Position numbers and translations under genes: made by a program | Notes under the pieces: model-generated | Seen by the model: the letters and a program-made list of their open reading frames with translations, nothing else | What the model was told of the DNA's origin: nothing | Database searches by the model: none | Shown: positions 1-8,608 of the stretch, piece by piece | Layout of the letters: the number at the start of each line of letters is the position of its first letter | Position numbering within the stretch: the first letter of the stretch is position 1 | From: Pseudomonas taiwanensis DSM 21245 | Lineage (GTDB): Bacteria > Pseudomonadota > Gammaproteobacteria > Pseudomonadales > Pseudomonadaceae | Assembly: GCF_000425785.1 (NCBI RefSeq) | Contig: NZ_KE384451.1 | Span: 263,355 to 327,354, forward strand | Reading direction: 5' to 3' | DNA length: 64,000 bases

Positions 1-195
1 CCGTCTTCGGCGAAGCGTTGGCCGTTGGTGCGGTCGAAGCCGTCTTCGGCGAAGCGTTGGCCGTTGGTGCGGTCGAAGCCATCTTCGGCGAAGCGTTGGC
101 CATTGGTGCGGTCGAAGCCATCTTCGGCGAAGCGTTGGCCGTTGGTGCGGTCAAAGCCGTCTTCGGCGAAGCGTTGCGCGTTGGTGCGGTCGTAA
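1..195. repeat. 39-bp direct tandem repeat, at least five copies
   Basis: Units begin at about 1, 40, 79, 118 and 157, each starting CC(G/A)TCTTCGGCGAAGCGTT on the plus strand. They are near identical, differing at a few third-codon or single positions. A sixth, degenerate unit starts at 196. The array is in frame with the minus-strand gene and continues off the left edge. The low divergence between copies suggests recent expansion or homogenisation, so copy number probably varies between strains. Confidence 0.9.
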
Positions 196-332
196 CCGTC
201 TTCGGCATAAGTAGCCGACTGGCTCTGTACTGCGGCGAAGGTGTGGCTGTTGGTGCGGTCGTAGCCATCTTCGGCGAAGGCGCCTGCTGCGAAAACGCTG
301 AGGGCCAGGGTCAGGATGATTTTGTTTTTCAT
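1..332 (-). CDS. Secreted tandem-repeat protein (C-terminus cut by window edge)
   Basis: The ATG at 330-332 follows GGAGC and opens a signal peptide (MKNKIILTLALSVFAAGAFA, cleavage expected after AFA). The mature part begins EDGYDRTN and then repeats a 13-residue unit, EDGFDRTNGQRFA, at least five times, with two more diverged copies next to the signal peptide. The reading frame is still open at base 1, so the true length is unknown. No cysteines or transmembrane segment are seen after the signal. Short Pseudomonas proteins with EDGYDRT-type repeats are sometimes labelled 'phage infection protein'; I know of no support for that name and nothing here shows a function. The acidic, aromatic and basic residues alternate in a fixed pattern, which could suit ion or surface binding, but this is speculation. 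Confidence 0.8.
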   Translation of the reverse strand, partial: MKNKIILTLALSVFAAGAFAEDGYDRTNSHTFAAVQSQSATYAEDGYDRTNAQRFAEDGFDRTNGQRFAEDGFDRTNGQRFAEDGFDRTNGQRFAEDGFDRTNGQRFAED

Positions 333-684
333 GATCGTTGCTCCGTGGGTTTTGAGAGGTTGTTTGTTTCTATGGGTTTAATGCTACTCCGATTAATTTG
401 ATTAAAAAGCGCAAAAAATAGCGTATAAAAATCGAATTAATAGATGTATTGGTGCGCCTAAGTGACCGCCCCAATGCAAAGTCTCAGCATTCAGATATGG
501 GGAATTCCTCGGGCGTCTGAGGCTTTTCGCGCTATGGAAAGCATGGGGGAGTGAAATTAATGGGGGGTTAAGACAGAAAAAATTCCGCTCCATCGCCTGG
601 CCAACGTTTTTTTCATACGTCGCCAACCGATTTTTCAGGCTTTGCTCATCACCATCGCCGCACCCCAATCTGGAGCGGTAAACA
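333..684. other. Divergent intergenic region, AT-rich, no gene seen
   Basis: This 352-bp gap separates the repeat protein (minus) from a membrane protein (plus). The 390-440 part is strongly AT-rich and is a natural place for the two promoters, but I could not pick convincing -35/-10 pairs. No RNA gene or convincing hairpin was found. Confidence 0.5.
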
Positions 685-1437
685 ATGAATAAACTTCCGC
701 AAATCACCTTGGCCTTCTGGGTCATGAAGATCTGCGCCACCACCCTTGGCGAGACCGCTGGCGACCTGCTGTCGATGACTCTGAACATCGGCTACGCGCT
801 CAGCTCGGTGTTGCTGATCTGCGTGTTCCTGCTGACCCTGTCGGGCCAGTTGTTCTCGCGCCGCTACCACCCGATGCTGTACTGGTTGGTGATCCTCTCC
901 ACCAGCACCGCTGGCACCACCCTGTCCGACTTCATGGACCGTACTCTGGGTCTGGGGTATGCCGCCGGCTCAGCGTTGTTGATCGGCATTCTGCTGTTGA
1001 CCTTCCTGGCCTGGCGTTTGAGCGGAAACCCGCTGGACGTTACCCGCATCAGGAATCGTGCTGGCGAGCTGTTCTATTGGGTGGCGATCCTGTTTTCCAA
1101 CACCTTGGGCACCGCGTTGGGTGATTACCTGGCCGATGATTCGGGGTTGGGCTTTGCAGGGGGGGCTCTGTTGATTGGCACTACCATCGGCCTGGTGGTG
1201 CTGGCGCGCTACTGGACGCGTATCCCGGGCGTGGTGCTGTTCTGGGTCGCTTTCGTCCTGACTCGACCGTTCGGCGCGACCCTTGGCGACTTCCTGACCA
1301 AACCTTACGAGAAGGGTGGGCTGGACTTTGGCACCATTGGCTCTTCGGCTGTGCTGGGCGGTTTGCTGCTGGTGCTGGTGCTGATGGCGACCTATTACCA
1401 GCGTCGTGAGCCGCGTCAGGTGTTGGAGATGTCCTGA
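685..1437 (+). CDS. Multi-pass membrane protein with four-fold internal repeat (COG4705-like)
   Basis: A 250-residue integral membrane protein with about eight hydrophobic segments. Its start is supported by GGAGCGG just upstream. Four copies of a roughly 55-65-residue unit are visible, each centred on a small/polar helix ending in an acidic residue: TTLGETAGD (acidic at 23 and 27), TAGTTLSD (Asp82), TLGTALGD (Asp147) and FGATLGD (Asp202). Each is followed by a GLG(Y/F)-type segment and LLIG. Repeated acidic residues inside membrane helices suggest an ion pathway, but the substrate is unknown. It resembles the uncharacterised membrane-anchored family COG4705. It is a single gene, ending just before a strong terminator shared with the convergent permease gene. 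Confidence 0.85.
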   Translation: MNKLPQITLAFWVMKICATTLGETAGDLLSMTLNIGYALSSVLLICVFLLTLSGQLFSRRYHPMLYWLVILSTSTAGTTLSDFMDRTLGLGYAAGSALLIGILLLTFLAWRLSGNPLDVTRIRNRAGELFYWVAILFSNTLGTALGDYLADDSGLGFAGGALLIGTTIGLVVLARYWTRIPGVVLFWVAFVLTRPFGATLGDFLTKPYEKGGLDFGTIGSSAVLGGLLLVLVLMATYYQRREPRQVLEMS

Positions 1438-1480
1438 ACGGTCTGTTATCCCGCAATTGCAGTGTCGATCGCAATGAAGA

Positions 1481-1509
1481 AGGGGCGCTCCGTGCAACGG
1501 AGCGCCCCT
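1481..1509. terminator. Bidirectional intrinsic terminator
   Basis: A perfect 13-bp stem (AGGGGCGCTCCGT / ACGGAGCGCCCCT) with a 3-nt loop lies between two convergent genes. T-rich sequence on the plus side makes it suit the upstream membrane-protein gene, and it can also stop the kgtP transcript coming the other way. Confidence 0.8.
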
Positions 1510-1532
1510 TTCTCAACGGCGCAAACTCAGGA

Positions 1533-2852
1533 TCAGTCAGTGGTGATGCGCGAGTGCTTGCGGGTGTCCTTCATGGTTGCGTACACCAGCAGTGAGCATG
1601 CGATGCAGCCGGTGACATACCAGTAGAAGCCGGTTTCCATGCCCACGCTCTTGAACCACAGGGCGACATATTCGGCGGTACCGCCGAATACCGATACGGT
1701 CAGGGCGTAGGGCAGGCCGACACCCAGGGCACGGATTTCGGTTGGGAACAGCTCTGCCTTGACCACCGCGTTGATCGAGGTGTAGCCGCTGACGATGATC
1801 AGCGCGGCCATGATCAGGAAGAACGCGCCCCACCAAGTCTGGATGGTGTGCAAGGTGCTGAGGATCGGCACGGTGAACAGGGTGCCGAGGACACCGAAGG
1901 CGATCAGGATCGGACGACGGCCGATCTTGTCGGACAGGCCCCCGATCACCGGTTGCAGGCACATGAACAGGAACAGGGTGGCCGCCGAGATGGTGGTCGA
2001 ATCACTGATGCTCATGCCCACGGTGTTGACCAGGTACTTCTGCATGTAGGTGGTATAGGTGTAGAAGGCCAGGGTGCCGCCCATGGTCAGGCCGACCACG
2101 GTCATCAGTTCCTTGGGGTGGCGCATCAGGGTGCGCATCAGGCTTTCCTTGGACTTTTCCTTCTTGCTGAAAGAGGCGGTTTCTTCCATGCCACGGCGCA
2201 GCCACAGCGCGACCACCGCGCACAGCGCCCCGATCACGAACGGTACGCGCCAGCCCCAGGCATACAGCTGCTCGGTCGTCAGGGTCTGTTGCAGGACGAT
2301 CAGCACCGCCAGGGCAATCAGCTGGCCGGAAATCAGCGTCACGTATTGGAAGCTGGAGAAGAAGCCACGGCGGTCCTTGCTGGCCATCTCGCTGAGGTAG
2401 GTGGCCGAGGTGCCGTATTCACCACCGACCGACAGGCCTTGCATGAGGCGGGCGATCACCAGCAGGATCGGTGCAGCGACGCCGATGGTTTCGTAGCCGG
2501 GGGTCAGGGCGATGACCAGGGAGCCGGCGCACATCAGCAGCACCGAGGCCATCAGCGCGGCCTTGCGGCCTTTGCGGTCTGCATACAGCCCCATCAGCCA
2601 GCCGCCGATCGGGCGCATGAGGAAGCCCACGGCGAAGATCGCAGCGGTATTGAGCAATTGAGCGGTGGAGTCGCCAGCAGGGAAGAAGGCTTTGGCGAAG
2701 TACAGCGAGAATGCAGCGTAGACGTACCAGTCGTACCATTCGACCATGTTGCCGATGGATCCACTGAAGATCGACTTCAGGCGGCTGGCGGTGGTTTTTT
2801 CCGCGGCGGGCGCAATGGCCGCCCCGGCGGGCAGGGAGGTGGCGTTATCCAT
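1533..2852 (-). CDS. kgtP: MFS (MHS family) dicarboxylate / 2-oxoglutarate proton symporter
   Basis: A 439-residue, 12-TM major facilitator of the metabolite:H+ symporter family. The start chosen (MDNATSLPAG) has AGAAGG 8 nt upstream; an upstream in-frame extension lacks family similarity and would overlap the promoter. Family hallmarks are the N-terminal GNMVEWYDWYVYA segment, the loop 2-3 motif ADRKGRK and the mirrored SDKIGRRP in the second half. The closest known type is KgtP/alpha-ketoglutarate permease. It sits immediately after dctB-dctD on the same strand but has its own sigma-54 promoter, so it is the probable target of that pair, like the P. aeruginosa MifS/MifR system and its 2-oxoglutarate transporter. 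The substrate assignment is inference. Confidence 0.88.
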   Translation of the reverse strand: MDNATSLPAGAAIAPAAEKTTASRLKSIFSGSIGNMVEWYDWYVYAAFSLYFAKAFFPAGDSTAQLLNTAAIFAVGFLMRPIGGWLMGLYADRKGRKAALMASVLLMCAGSLVIALTPGYETIGVAAPILLVIARLMQGLSVGGEYGTSATYLSEMASKDRRGFFSSFQYVTLISGQLIALAVLIVLQQTLTTEQLYAWGWRVPFVIGALCAVVALWLRRGMEETASFSKKEKSKESLMRTLMRHPKELMTVVGLTMGGTLAFYTYTTYMQKYLVNTVGMSISDSTTISAATLFLFMCLQPVIGGLSDKIGRRPILIAFGVLGTLFTVPILSTLHTIQTWWGAFFLIMAALIIVSGYTSINAVVKAELFPTEIRALGVGLPYALTVSVFGGTAEYVALWFKSVGMETGFYWYVTGCIACSLLVYATMKDTRKHSRITTD

Positions 2853-2911
2853 CAGGGATACCTTCTCGTTGTTTTTGTGGAGCGCGCCAAAGCGCAGCTT
2901 GAGAAGGGTTT

Positions 2912-2927
2912 TGCAGAAGGTGTGCCA
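2912..2927 (-). promoter_or_regulatory. Sigma-54 (RpoN) promoter of kgtP
   Basis: Read on the minus strand this is TGGCACACCTTCTGCA: an exact TGGCAC -24 box and CTGCA as the -12 box, with the GG-to-GC spacing of the consensus TGGCAC-N5-TTGC. Transcription would start near 2900, about 48 nt before the kgtP ATG. Confidence 0.85.
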
Positions 2928-3070
2928 AATGAGTGCGGGACGATCCATTCGAGGGCGCCGCATGCCTGTCATCTACCGGCCAGCCCTTGCGCAGACTGGC
3001 CTTGCCGCAATCCCAGCAGGCGCTGGCGTGCCGGCGATGGGCTGCAAAGCTGAGCAGTCCGGACATGCCG

Positions 3071-3122
3071 ATAAGCGGATTTCCGCCTATCTCTAGCGCT
3101 GGTTAGGCAAGTTTCCGCCTAT
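3071..3122 (-). promoter_or_regulatory. Tandem palindromic activator sites (probable DctD UAS)
   Basis: Two 20-bp imperfect palindromes sharing TTTCCGCCTAT, at 3071-3090 (ATAAGCGGA-TT-TCCGCCTAT, 8 of 9 arm positions paired) and 3103-3122 (weaker left arm). Their centres are 32 bp apart, about three helical turns, on the same DNA face. They lie roughly 155-185 bp upstream of the -24 box, the normal distance for an NtrC-family enhancer. The second site overlaps the last codons of dctD. Confidence 0.65.
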
Positions 3123-4447
3123 TGCAGAAAGTCCTCGCGCACCAACCCATGCCGCTGCATCTTCTCGTTCAGCGTTCGCCGTGGCAGTTGCAAGGCCTCC
3201 ATCACCGCCTTGATTTCGCCCTTGTGCTGGCGCAACGCTGCGCGCAGGCACTGTGCCTCGAAAGCCTCCATCTGCTCGACCAGCGACTGTCCGGCAGGAC
3301 TCACTTCGATGTTCGCTGAACCCAACCCCAGGGCATGGCGTTCTGCTGCGTTGGCCAGTTCGCGCACGTTGCCCGGCCAGTCATGGGACAGTAACTGCGC
3401 CAACTGAGGCCCCGACAACGGCGGCACGGTCCGTCCCAATTTTTCAGCGGCCGCACGGGCGAAATGCTCGAACAGCAGCGGTAGGTCTTCACGCCGTTCA
3501 CGCAACGGCGCCAGACGCAGTTCAGCCACATTCAGGCGGTAGGCGAGGTCTTCGCGAAAACGGCCGGCGCGGGCTTCTTCGAGCAGGTCGGGCTTGGTCG
3601 CGGCGACGATGCGCAGGTCGACATCGATGCTCTTGTTCGCTCCCAGGCGTTCCAGCTTCTGCTCTTGGATCACCCGCAGCAGTTTGGCTTGCTGGGCCAA
3701 CGGCATGCTTTCGATTTCGTCGAGGAATACCGTGCCGCCGTTGGCGTATTCCAGTTTGCCGATGCGTTTGCCTTGGGCCCCGGTGAAGGCGCCGCTCTCA
3801 TGGCCGAACAGCTCCGCTTCGAACAGCGACTCCGGAATCGCCGCGCAGTTGAGCGCGACGAATGGTTTGTCCGCTCGCGGACCGAAGTCATGCAGGCAGC
3901 GCGCCACGCGCTCCTTGCCGCTGCCGGTTTCGCCGCGAATCAACACATTGACCGGGAGACTCGCCAAGTCGAGCACTTGCCGACGTAACTGCTGCAGACC
4001 CTGGGACATGCCCAGCAACGTGGACTCAAGGCGCAACTTCAGGTCAGCCTGTAGGTGCAGGTGGCGGTTTTCCAGAACCAGCTGACGTTTTTCCAGGGCC
4101 CGGCGCAGGCTGCCCAGCAGGTGTTGCGGGGTGAAGGGTTTTTCCAGGAAGTCGTAGGCACCGTTGCGCATGGCCTCCACGGCCATGGGCACATCTCCAT
4201 GGCCAGTCAGCAGGATTACCGGCAGGTCGGGGTCTTGCGCGTGCAGATTGCCAAGCAACTGCAGGCCATCCATGCCAGGCATGCGCACATCGCTGATGAT
4301 CACGCCGGGAAAGTGCGCTGGCAGCTGGGCCAGGCAGTCTTCGGCGCGGGCGAACAGCTGCACGGTGAAGCCGGACAGGCTGAGCCATTGCTCTACCGCC
4401 GTGCGAATGCTGGCTTCATCATCGACGACGATCACTGAATTCAACAT
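3119..4447 (-). CDS. dctD: NtrC-family sigma-54 response regulator (DctD/MifR type)
   Basis: 442 residues in the order receiver, AAA+ and HTH. The receiver has the phospho-acceptor Asp53 and Lys103. The AAA+ domain has Walker A GETGSGKE (172-179), the sigma-54 contact loop ESGAFTGA (217-224) and the GGTVFLDE Walker B. The Fis-type helix-turn-helix is in about the last 40 residues. It activates sigma-54 promoters when phosphorylated by its partner kinase. Its ATG overlaps the dctB stop by 7 nt (ATGTTGA), so the two are translationally coupled. The next gene downstream, kgtP, carries a textbook sigma-54 promoter with tandem palindromes, so a C4/C5-dicarboxylate uptake regulon is the likely job. 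Whether C4 acids (DctD) or 2-oxoglutarate (MifR) is the signal cannot be read from sequence. Confidence 0.92.
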   Translation of the reverse strand: MLNSVIVVDDEASIRTAVEQWLSLSGFTVQLFARAEDCLAQLPAHFPGVIISDVRMPGMDGLQLLGNLHAQDPDLPVILLTGHGDVPMAVEAMRNGAYDFLEKPFTPQHLLGSLRRALEKRQLVLENRHLHLQADLKLRLESTLLGMSQGLQQLRRQVLDLASLPVNVLIRGETGSGKERVARCLHDFGPRADKPFVALNCAAIPESLFEAELFGHESGAFTGAQGKRIGKLEYANGGTVFLDEIESMPLAQQAKLLRVIQEQKLERLGANKSIDVDLRIVAATKPDLLEEARAGRFREDLAYRLNVAELRLAPLRERREDLPLLFEHFARAAAEKLGRTVPPLSGPQLAQLLSHDWPGNVRELANAAERHALGLGSANIEVSPAGQSLVEQMEAFEAQCLRAALRQHKGEIKAVMEALQLPRRTLNEKMQRHGLVREDFLQ

Positions 4448-6198
4448 ACAGGTTCCAGGTCGCGGGGCAGGGTGAGGCTGAGACGGGCACCGCCAGGCAG
4501 GTTCTGGGCCTGCAACTGGCCACCGGCCTCATGCACGATACCGTAGGAAATCGCCAGGCCAAGGCCCAGCCCTTCACCGACCGGTTTGGTGGTGAAGAAG
4601 GGATCGAAGACTTTGCCAAGGTCAGCCTCTGCGATGCCGCCTCCAGAGTCCAGAACGCTCAGGCGCCACTGCTCGTCATCGGCTTCGATGCGGATCTCCA
4701 GGCGTTTGTAGCGCTTGTCGGCCATGGCGTCCAGGGCGTTGTGCAACAGGTTGATCAGCACCTGCTCCAGGCGGATGGCATCGCCCCGTACCCAGGCCGG
4801 GCGCGCCAGGTACAAGGCGACTTCGACCCCTTCGTTGCGGATGCGGGTGTCGAGCAGGTGCAGCGCCTGGTCGACCACATTGGCCAGGTCCAGGCGCTCG
4901 CGCAGCCCGACCGGGCTGTTGCGGGCAAAGGTCTTGAGGTGGCTGGTCAACGCCGCCATGCGAGTGAGCATCTGTTCCAGCGGCTCCAGCGCCTTGCGGG
5001 CATCGTCGTAGCGGCCATGGTCGAGCAGCAGGCGCAGGGTTTCCAGTTGCATGCGCTGGGTGGTCAGCGGCTGGTTGATCTCGTGGGCCAGGGCCGCCGA
5101 CATCTGTCCCAGGGCGGCGAGCTTGGCCGACTGCACCAAGCCTTCCTGGGCCGTGCGCAGTTCACGGGTGCGCTCCTCGACCAGGCGCTTTAGCTCTTCG
5201 CGGCTGCGCTGGCGCAGGCGTGCCAGGCGCAAGCGCTGGCTGACGAATAAGGCGGCGAACACCAGGCTTAGCCACACCGCCGCGGCGCCCAACGCTGCAT
5301 TACGGCCGTCGGCGGCGACCTGCGGTTTGCGCAGCAGGTGCAAGGTCCAGTCCTCGCTCTGCAGCGGCAGGCTTTCCCACAGGTAGTCGGCCGGACCGTC
5401 CGGGCCTTGTACACGGGTCAGGTGGCTATTGCTGGCGAAACGGGTGAGTACATGGTGCTGCAAGGGCACCAGGGGCTGCTTGTCGTACTGGCGGGTTTCG
5501 GCGAGCTCCGCACGGTCGGCGGCACTGAGCGGTTGCAGCTCGCGGTAGCGCCAGCCGTCCTGGTTGGCGATGAACGTGATGCCACGGGCGTCGCTGACCA
5601 GCAGCACGTCGCTGCCCTGGCGCCATTCGCGTTCCAGCTCGGGGAATTCGAGCTTGACCACCATGGCGCCGAGGAAGCGCCCGTGTTCGTCGGTCACCGC
5701 GCTGGCAAGAAAGTACCCGGGTACGCCGCTGGTCACCCCAACGGCGTAGAAGCGGCCGCTGCCTTCGCTGCGGGTCTGTTTGAAGTAGGGCCGAAAGGCA
5801 TAGTTGGAGCCGACATAGGTGGTTGGCAGGCGCCAGTTGCTGGCTGCGATGGCCAGGCCGGTTCGGTCCAGCAATTCCAGTGTCGAAGAGTTGGCTGCGC
5901 CGTTTATTCGCTCAAGCTTGCGGCTCAGGGCGTTTTGCTTCGCCTCGTCGACCGGGCCGCGCAAGGCCTCGACGAACTCCGGGTCCAGCGCCAGTACCGC
6001 GGGCAGGGCGCGATAGCGCTCGATCAGGGTGTGCAGGGCATTGGCGTAGAGCCCCAACTGTTGGCTGGCGCGGCGGGCATCGTCCTCCATTGCCTGGCGC
6101 TTGGCCTGGTGCATGGCCCAGCCTGCGCTGAGCGAGGTGCCCACCAGAATCAGCAGGATGATCAGCCCCAGACGCAGGGCGCGAAAGGAAAATGGCAT
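4441..6198 (-). CDS. dctB: Sensor histidine kinase for dicarboxylates (DctB/MifS type)
   Basis: 585 residues from MPFSFRALRLG. I chose this ATG because the first TM helix (about 8-30) follows directly, while the upstream in-frame extension has no membrane or family character and runs into a REP element. A large periplasmic region between two TM helices is of the double-PAS (dCache-like) type used by DctB, with VGSNYAFRPYFKQ typical of these sensors. After the second TM there is a coiled-coil, then the H-box ALAHEINQPL (His372), N-box INLLHNALDA and G-boxes DSGGGI and GLGLGLAI. It phosphorylates the overlapping response regulator downstream. No cytoplasmic PAS domain is seen. Confidence 0.92.
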   Translation of the reverse strand: MPFSFRALRLGLIILLILVGTSLSAGWAMHQAKRQAMEDDARRASQQLGLYANALHTLIERYRALPAVLALDPEFVEALRGPVDEAKQNALSRKLERINGAANSSTLELLDRTGLAIAASNWRLPTTYVGSNYAFRPYFKQTRSEGSGRFYAVGVTSGVPGYFLASAVTDEHGRFLGAMVVKLEFPELEREWRQGSDVLLVSDARGITFIANQDGWRYRELQPLSAADRAELAETRQYDKQPLVPLQHHVLTRFASNSHLTRVQGPDGPADYLWESLPLQSEDWTLHLLRKPQVAADGRNAALGAAAVWLSLVFAALFVSQRLRLARLRQRSREELKRLVEERTRELRTAQEGLVQSAKLAALGQMSAALAHEINQPLTTQRMQLETLRLLLDHGRYDDARKALEPLEQMLTRMAALTSHLKTFARNSPVGLRERLDLANVVDQALHLLDTRIRNEGVEVALYLARPAWVRGDAIRLEQVLINLLHNALDAMADKRYKRLEIRIEADDEQWRLSVLDSGGGIAEADLGKVFDPFFTTKPVGEGLGLGLAISYGIVHEAGGQLQAQNLPGGARLSLTLPRDLEPVC

Positions 6199-6231
6199 GG
6201 GGCGGTCCGGTGAACGATGGTTGAGGCCTTC

Positions 6232-6295
6232 TCGCCGGCAAAGCCGGCTCCTACAGGGATTATCATGTCCTTGTAGGAGCCGGTTTACCGGCGAT
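6232..6295. repeat. REPIN: inverted pair of REP palindromes
   Basis: TCGCCGGCAAAGCCGGCTCCTACA and its near-exact inverse TGTAGGAGCCGG...CCGGCGATA face each other across a 16-nt centre. The pair fills the gap between bglX (upstream) and dctB. This is the common P. putida-group REP family also present at about 20.35, 30.85 and 55.5 kb. Confidence 0.85.
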
Positions 6296-6307
6296 AGGGC
6301 AAGCTGC

Positions 6308-8608
6308 TTACAGCAATTCGAAACGCTTCTGTTGCACCGCCTCGGAATCGAGCCCGACCTGGACGTTGAATTCCCCTGGCTCGGCGACCCGCTGCAGTTG
6401 GCCATTGTAGAACTTCAGGTCGTCTTCACTGATGCGGAAGGTGAGCGTTCGCGACTCACCAGCCTTGAGCATCAGTTTCTGGAAGTTCTTCAGCTCCTTG
6501 ACCGGCCGGCTCATGGACGCCGAAACATCCTGCAGGTACAGCTGCACGACCGTTTCGCCGTCGCGCTTGCCGGTGTTCTTCACGGTCACCTTGGCTTCCA
6601 GCGTGTCGCCGCGCTTGAGGTCTTTCTTCGACAGGGTAAAGCCGGACAGCTCGAAGCTGCTGTAGCTCAGACCGTAGCCGAAGGGGTACAGCGGGCCATT
6701 GGGTTCCTCGAAGTACTGCGAGGTGTAGTTGCCCGGTTTGCCCGGCGTGAACGGCCGGCCAATGCGGGTGTGGTTGTAGTGCATCGGAATCTGCCCGACC
6801 GAACGCGGGAAGGTAATGGCCAGCTTGCCCGACGGGTTGTAGTCGCCGAACAGCACATCAGCGATGGCGTTGCCGCCTTCGGTTCCGGCGAACCAGGTTT
6901 CCAGAATGGCGTCGGCCTGTTCGCGTTCCCACCCAATCGACAGCGGACGACCGTTCATCAGCACCAGCACCAGCGGTTTGCCGGTGGCCTTGAGCGCCTT
7001 GATCAGCTCACGCTGGCTGGCGGGGATTTCAAGGGTGGTGCGGCTCGACGATTCGTGGGACATCCCGCGGGATTCGCCGACCACCGCAACCACTACATCG
7101 GACTGCTGGGCGGCCTTGACGGCCTCATCGATCAGCACGGCGGCAGGGCGTGGGTCGTCGACGATCTCTGGCGCATCGAAGTTGAGGAAGTTCAGGTAGT
7201 CGAAGATCGCCTTGTCGCCGGTGACGTTGGAACCTTTGGCATAGACCAGTTTGGCCTTGCCCTCCACGGCGCGGCGCAAGCCCTCGCGTACGGTCACCGA
7301 GTGCACCGGTTTGCCGTCGGCGGCCCAGCTGCCCATCATGTCGATCGGGGCGTCGGCCAACGGCCCGACCAGGGCGATGGTGCCGGACTTTTTCAGCGGC
7401 AGGGTCTGGTGGCGGTTTTCCAGCAATACCAGGCTGCGGCGTGCGACATCCCGGGCCGCCTCGCGATGCAGACGCGCATCGGCGTAGGGTTCCTTGGGAT
7501 CGTTCTCTGCCTTGCCGATCCGCACGTACGGGTCCTTGAACAGGCCCATGTCGTACTTCGCCCCGAGCACTTCGCGAACCGCCTGGTCCAGTTCGGCCTG
7601 GGTCACTTCACCCGTCTTGAGCAGCCCGGGCAGCTCCTGGCCATACAGCGTGTCGTTCATGCTCATGTCGATGCCGGCCTTGATCGCCAGTTTCGCCGCC
7701 TCGCGGCCATCGCGGGCCACGCCATGGCGGATCAACTCCTGAATGGCACCGTGGTCGCTGATGGTCACGCCCTTGAAGCCCCACTCCTTGCGCAACAGGT
7801 CATTCATCAACCAGGTGTTGGAAGTGGCTGGCACGCCGTTGATCGAGTTCAGCGCCACCATCACCCCGCCCGCGCCGGCATCCAGTGCCGCACGGTAGGG
7901 GGGCAGGTAGTCGTTGTACATCTTCGGCAGGCTCATATCGACCGTGTTGTAGTCGCGTCCGCCTTCCACTGCACCGTACAGGGCGAAGTGCTTGACGATG
8001 GCCATGATGCTGTCGGGGTTGGCCGGGCTGTTGCCCTGGAAGGACTGGACCATTACCTGGCCGATCCGCGAGGTCAGGTAGGTGTCTTCACCAAAGCCCT
8101 CGCTGGTGCGTCCCCAGCGTGGGTCGCGGGCGATATCGACCATTGGGGCGAAGGTCATGTCCAGGGCGTCCGCCGAGGCTTCGATGGCCGAAGTGCGGCC
8201 GACCTTGGCTATGGCGTCCATGTCCCAGGTCGCGGCCATGCCCAGGCCGATCGGGAAGATGGTGCGGTTGCCATGAATGACGTCGTAGGCGAAGAACATC
8301 GGGATCTTCAGGCGGCTGCGCATGGCCGCGTCCTGCATCGGGCGGTTCTCGGCGCCGGTACGGGAGTTGAAGGTACCGCCGATACGGCCGGCGGCGATCT
8401 CCTCGCGGATCTTGTCGCGGGGCATTTCCGGGCCGATGCTGATCAGGCGCAGCTGGCCGATCTTTTCGGCTTCGGTCATCTGGCTGATCAGATGGTTGAT
8501 GAACGCCTGCTTGTCCTCGAGGGGGGGAGCGGTGGGGGCGGCGAGGGCCGCCTGACTGGCAAGGCCCAAGGCCAGGCCCAGCAAAGACAGTTTCATCATC
8601 AATTCCAT
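6308..8608 (-). CDS. bglX: Periplasmic beta-glucosidase, glycoside hydrolase family 3
   Basis: 766 residues: a signal peptide (cleavage near ALAA-PT at about 23), a GH3 N-terminal TIM barrel, a GH3 C-terminal alpha/beta sandwich and a terminal fibronectin-III-like domain (from about 650). The catalytic nucleophile is Asp285 in GVTISDHGAIQEL, and substrate-binding residues include Lys206-His207. Length and motifs agree with E. coli BglX. It should release glucose from beta-glucosides in the periplasm. The first ATG is preferred because GAGG lies 8 nt upstream; Met4 and Met5 are alternatives. It is flanked by a REPIN and not obviously in an operon, but periplasmic glucose could feed the oprB-gcd system encoded elsewhere in the window. 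Confidence 0.93.
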   Translation of the reverse strand: MELMMKLSLLGLALGLASQAALAAPTAPPLEDKQAFINHLISQMTEAEKIGQLRLISIGPEMPRDKIREEIAAGRIGGTFNSRTGAENRPMQDAAMRSRLKIPMFFAYDVIHGNRTIFPIGLGMAATWDMDAIAKVGRTSAIEASADALDMTFAPMVDIARDPRWGRTSEGFGEDTYLTSRIGQVMVQSFQGNSPANPDSIMAIVKHFALYGAVEGGRDYNTVDMSLPKMYNDYLPPYRAALDAGAGGVMVALNSINGVPATSNTWLMNDLLRKEWGFKGVTISDHGAIQELIRHGVARDGREAAKLAIKAGIDMSMNDTLYGQELPGLLKTGEVTQAELDQAVREVLGAKYDMGLFKDPYVRIGKAENDPKEPYADARLHREAARDVARRSLVLLENRHQTLPLKKSGTIALVGPLADAPIDMMGSWAADGKPVHSVTVREGLRRAVEGKAKLVYAKGSNVTGDKAIFDYLNFLNFDAPEIVDDPRPAAVLIDEAVKAAQQSDVVVAVVGESRGMSHESSSRTTLEIPASQRELIKALKATGKPLVLVLMNGRPLSIGWEREQADAILETWFAGTEGGNAIADVLFGDYNPSGKLAITFPRSVGQIPMHYNHTRIGRPFTPGKPGNYTSQYFEEPNGPLYPFGYGLSYSSFELSGFTLSKKDLKRGDTLEAKVTVKNTGKRDGETVVQLYLQDVSASMSRPVKELKNFQKLMLKAGESRTLTFRISEDDLKFYNGQLQRVAEPGEFNVQVGLDSEAVQQKRFELL

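Noticed and set aside
1..195. Regular direct repeats considered as a CRISPR array
   Set aside because: There are no spacers; units abut each other and translate in frame into a repeat protein with a signal peptide.
540..684. Considered a metal riboswitch (yybP-ykoY type) ahead of the four-fold-repeat membrane protein
   Set aside because: The GGGGAGT-like stretch near 546 lacks the conserved loop sequences and paired stems, and I could not build the fold.
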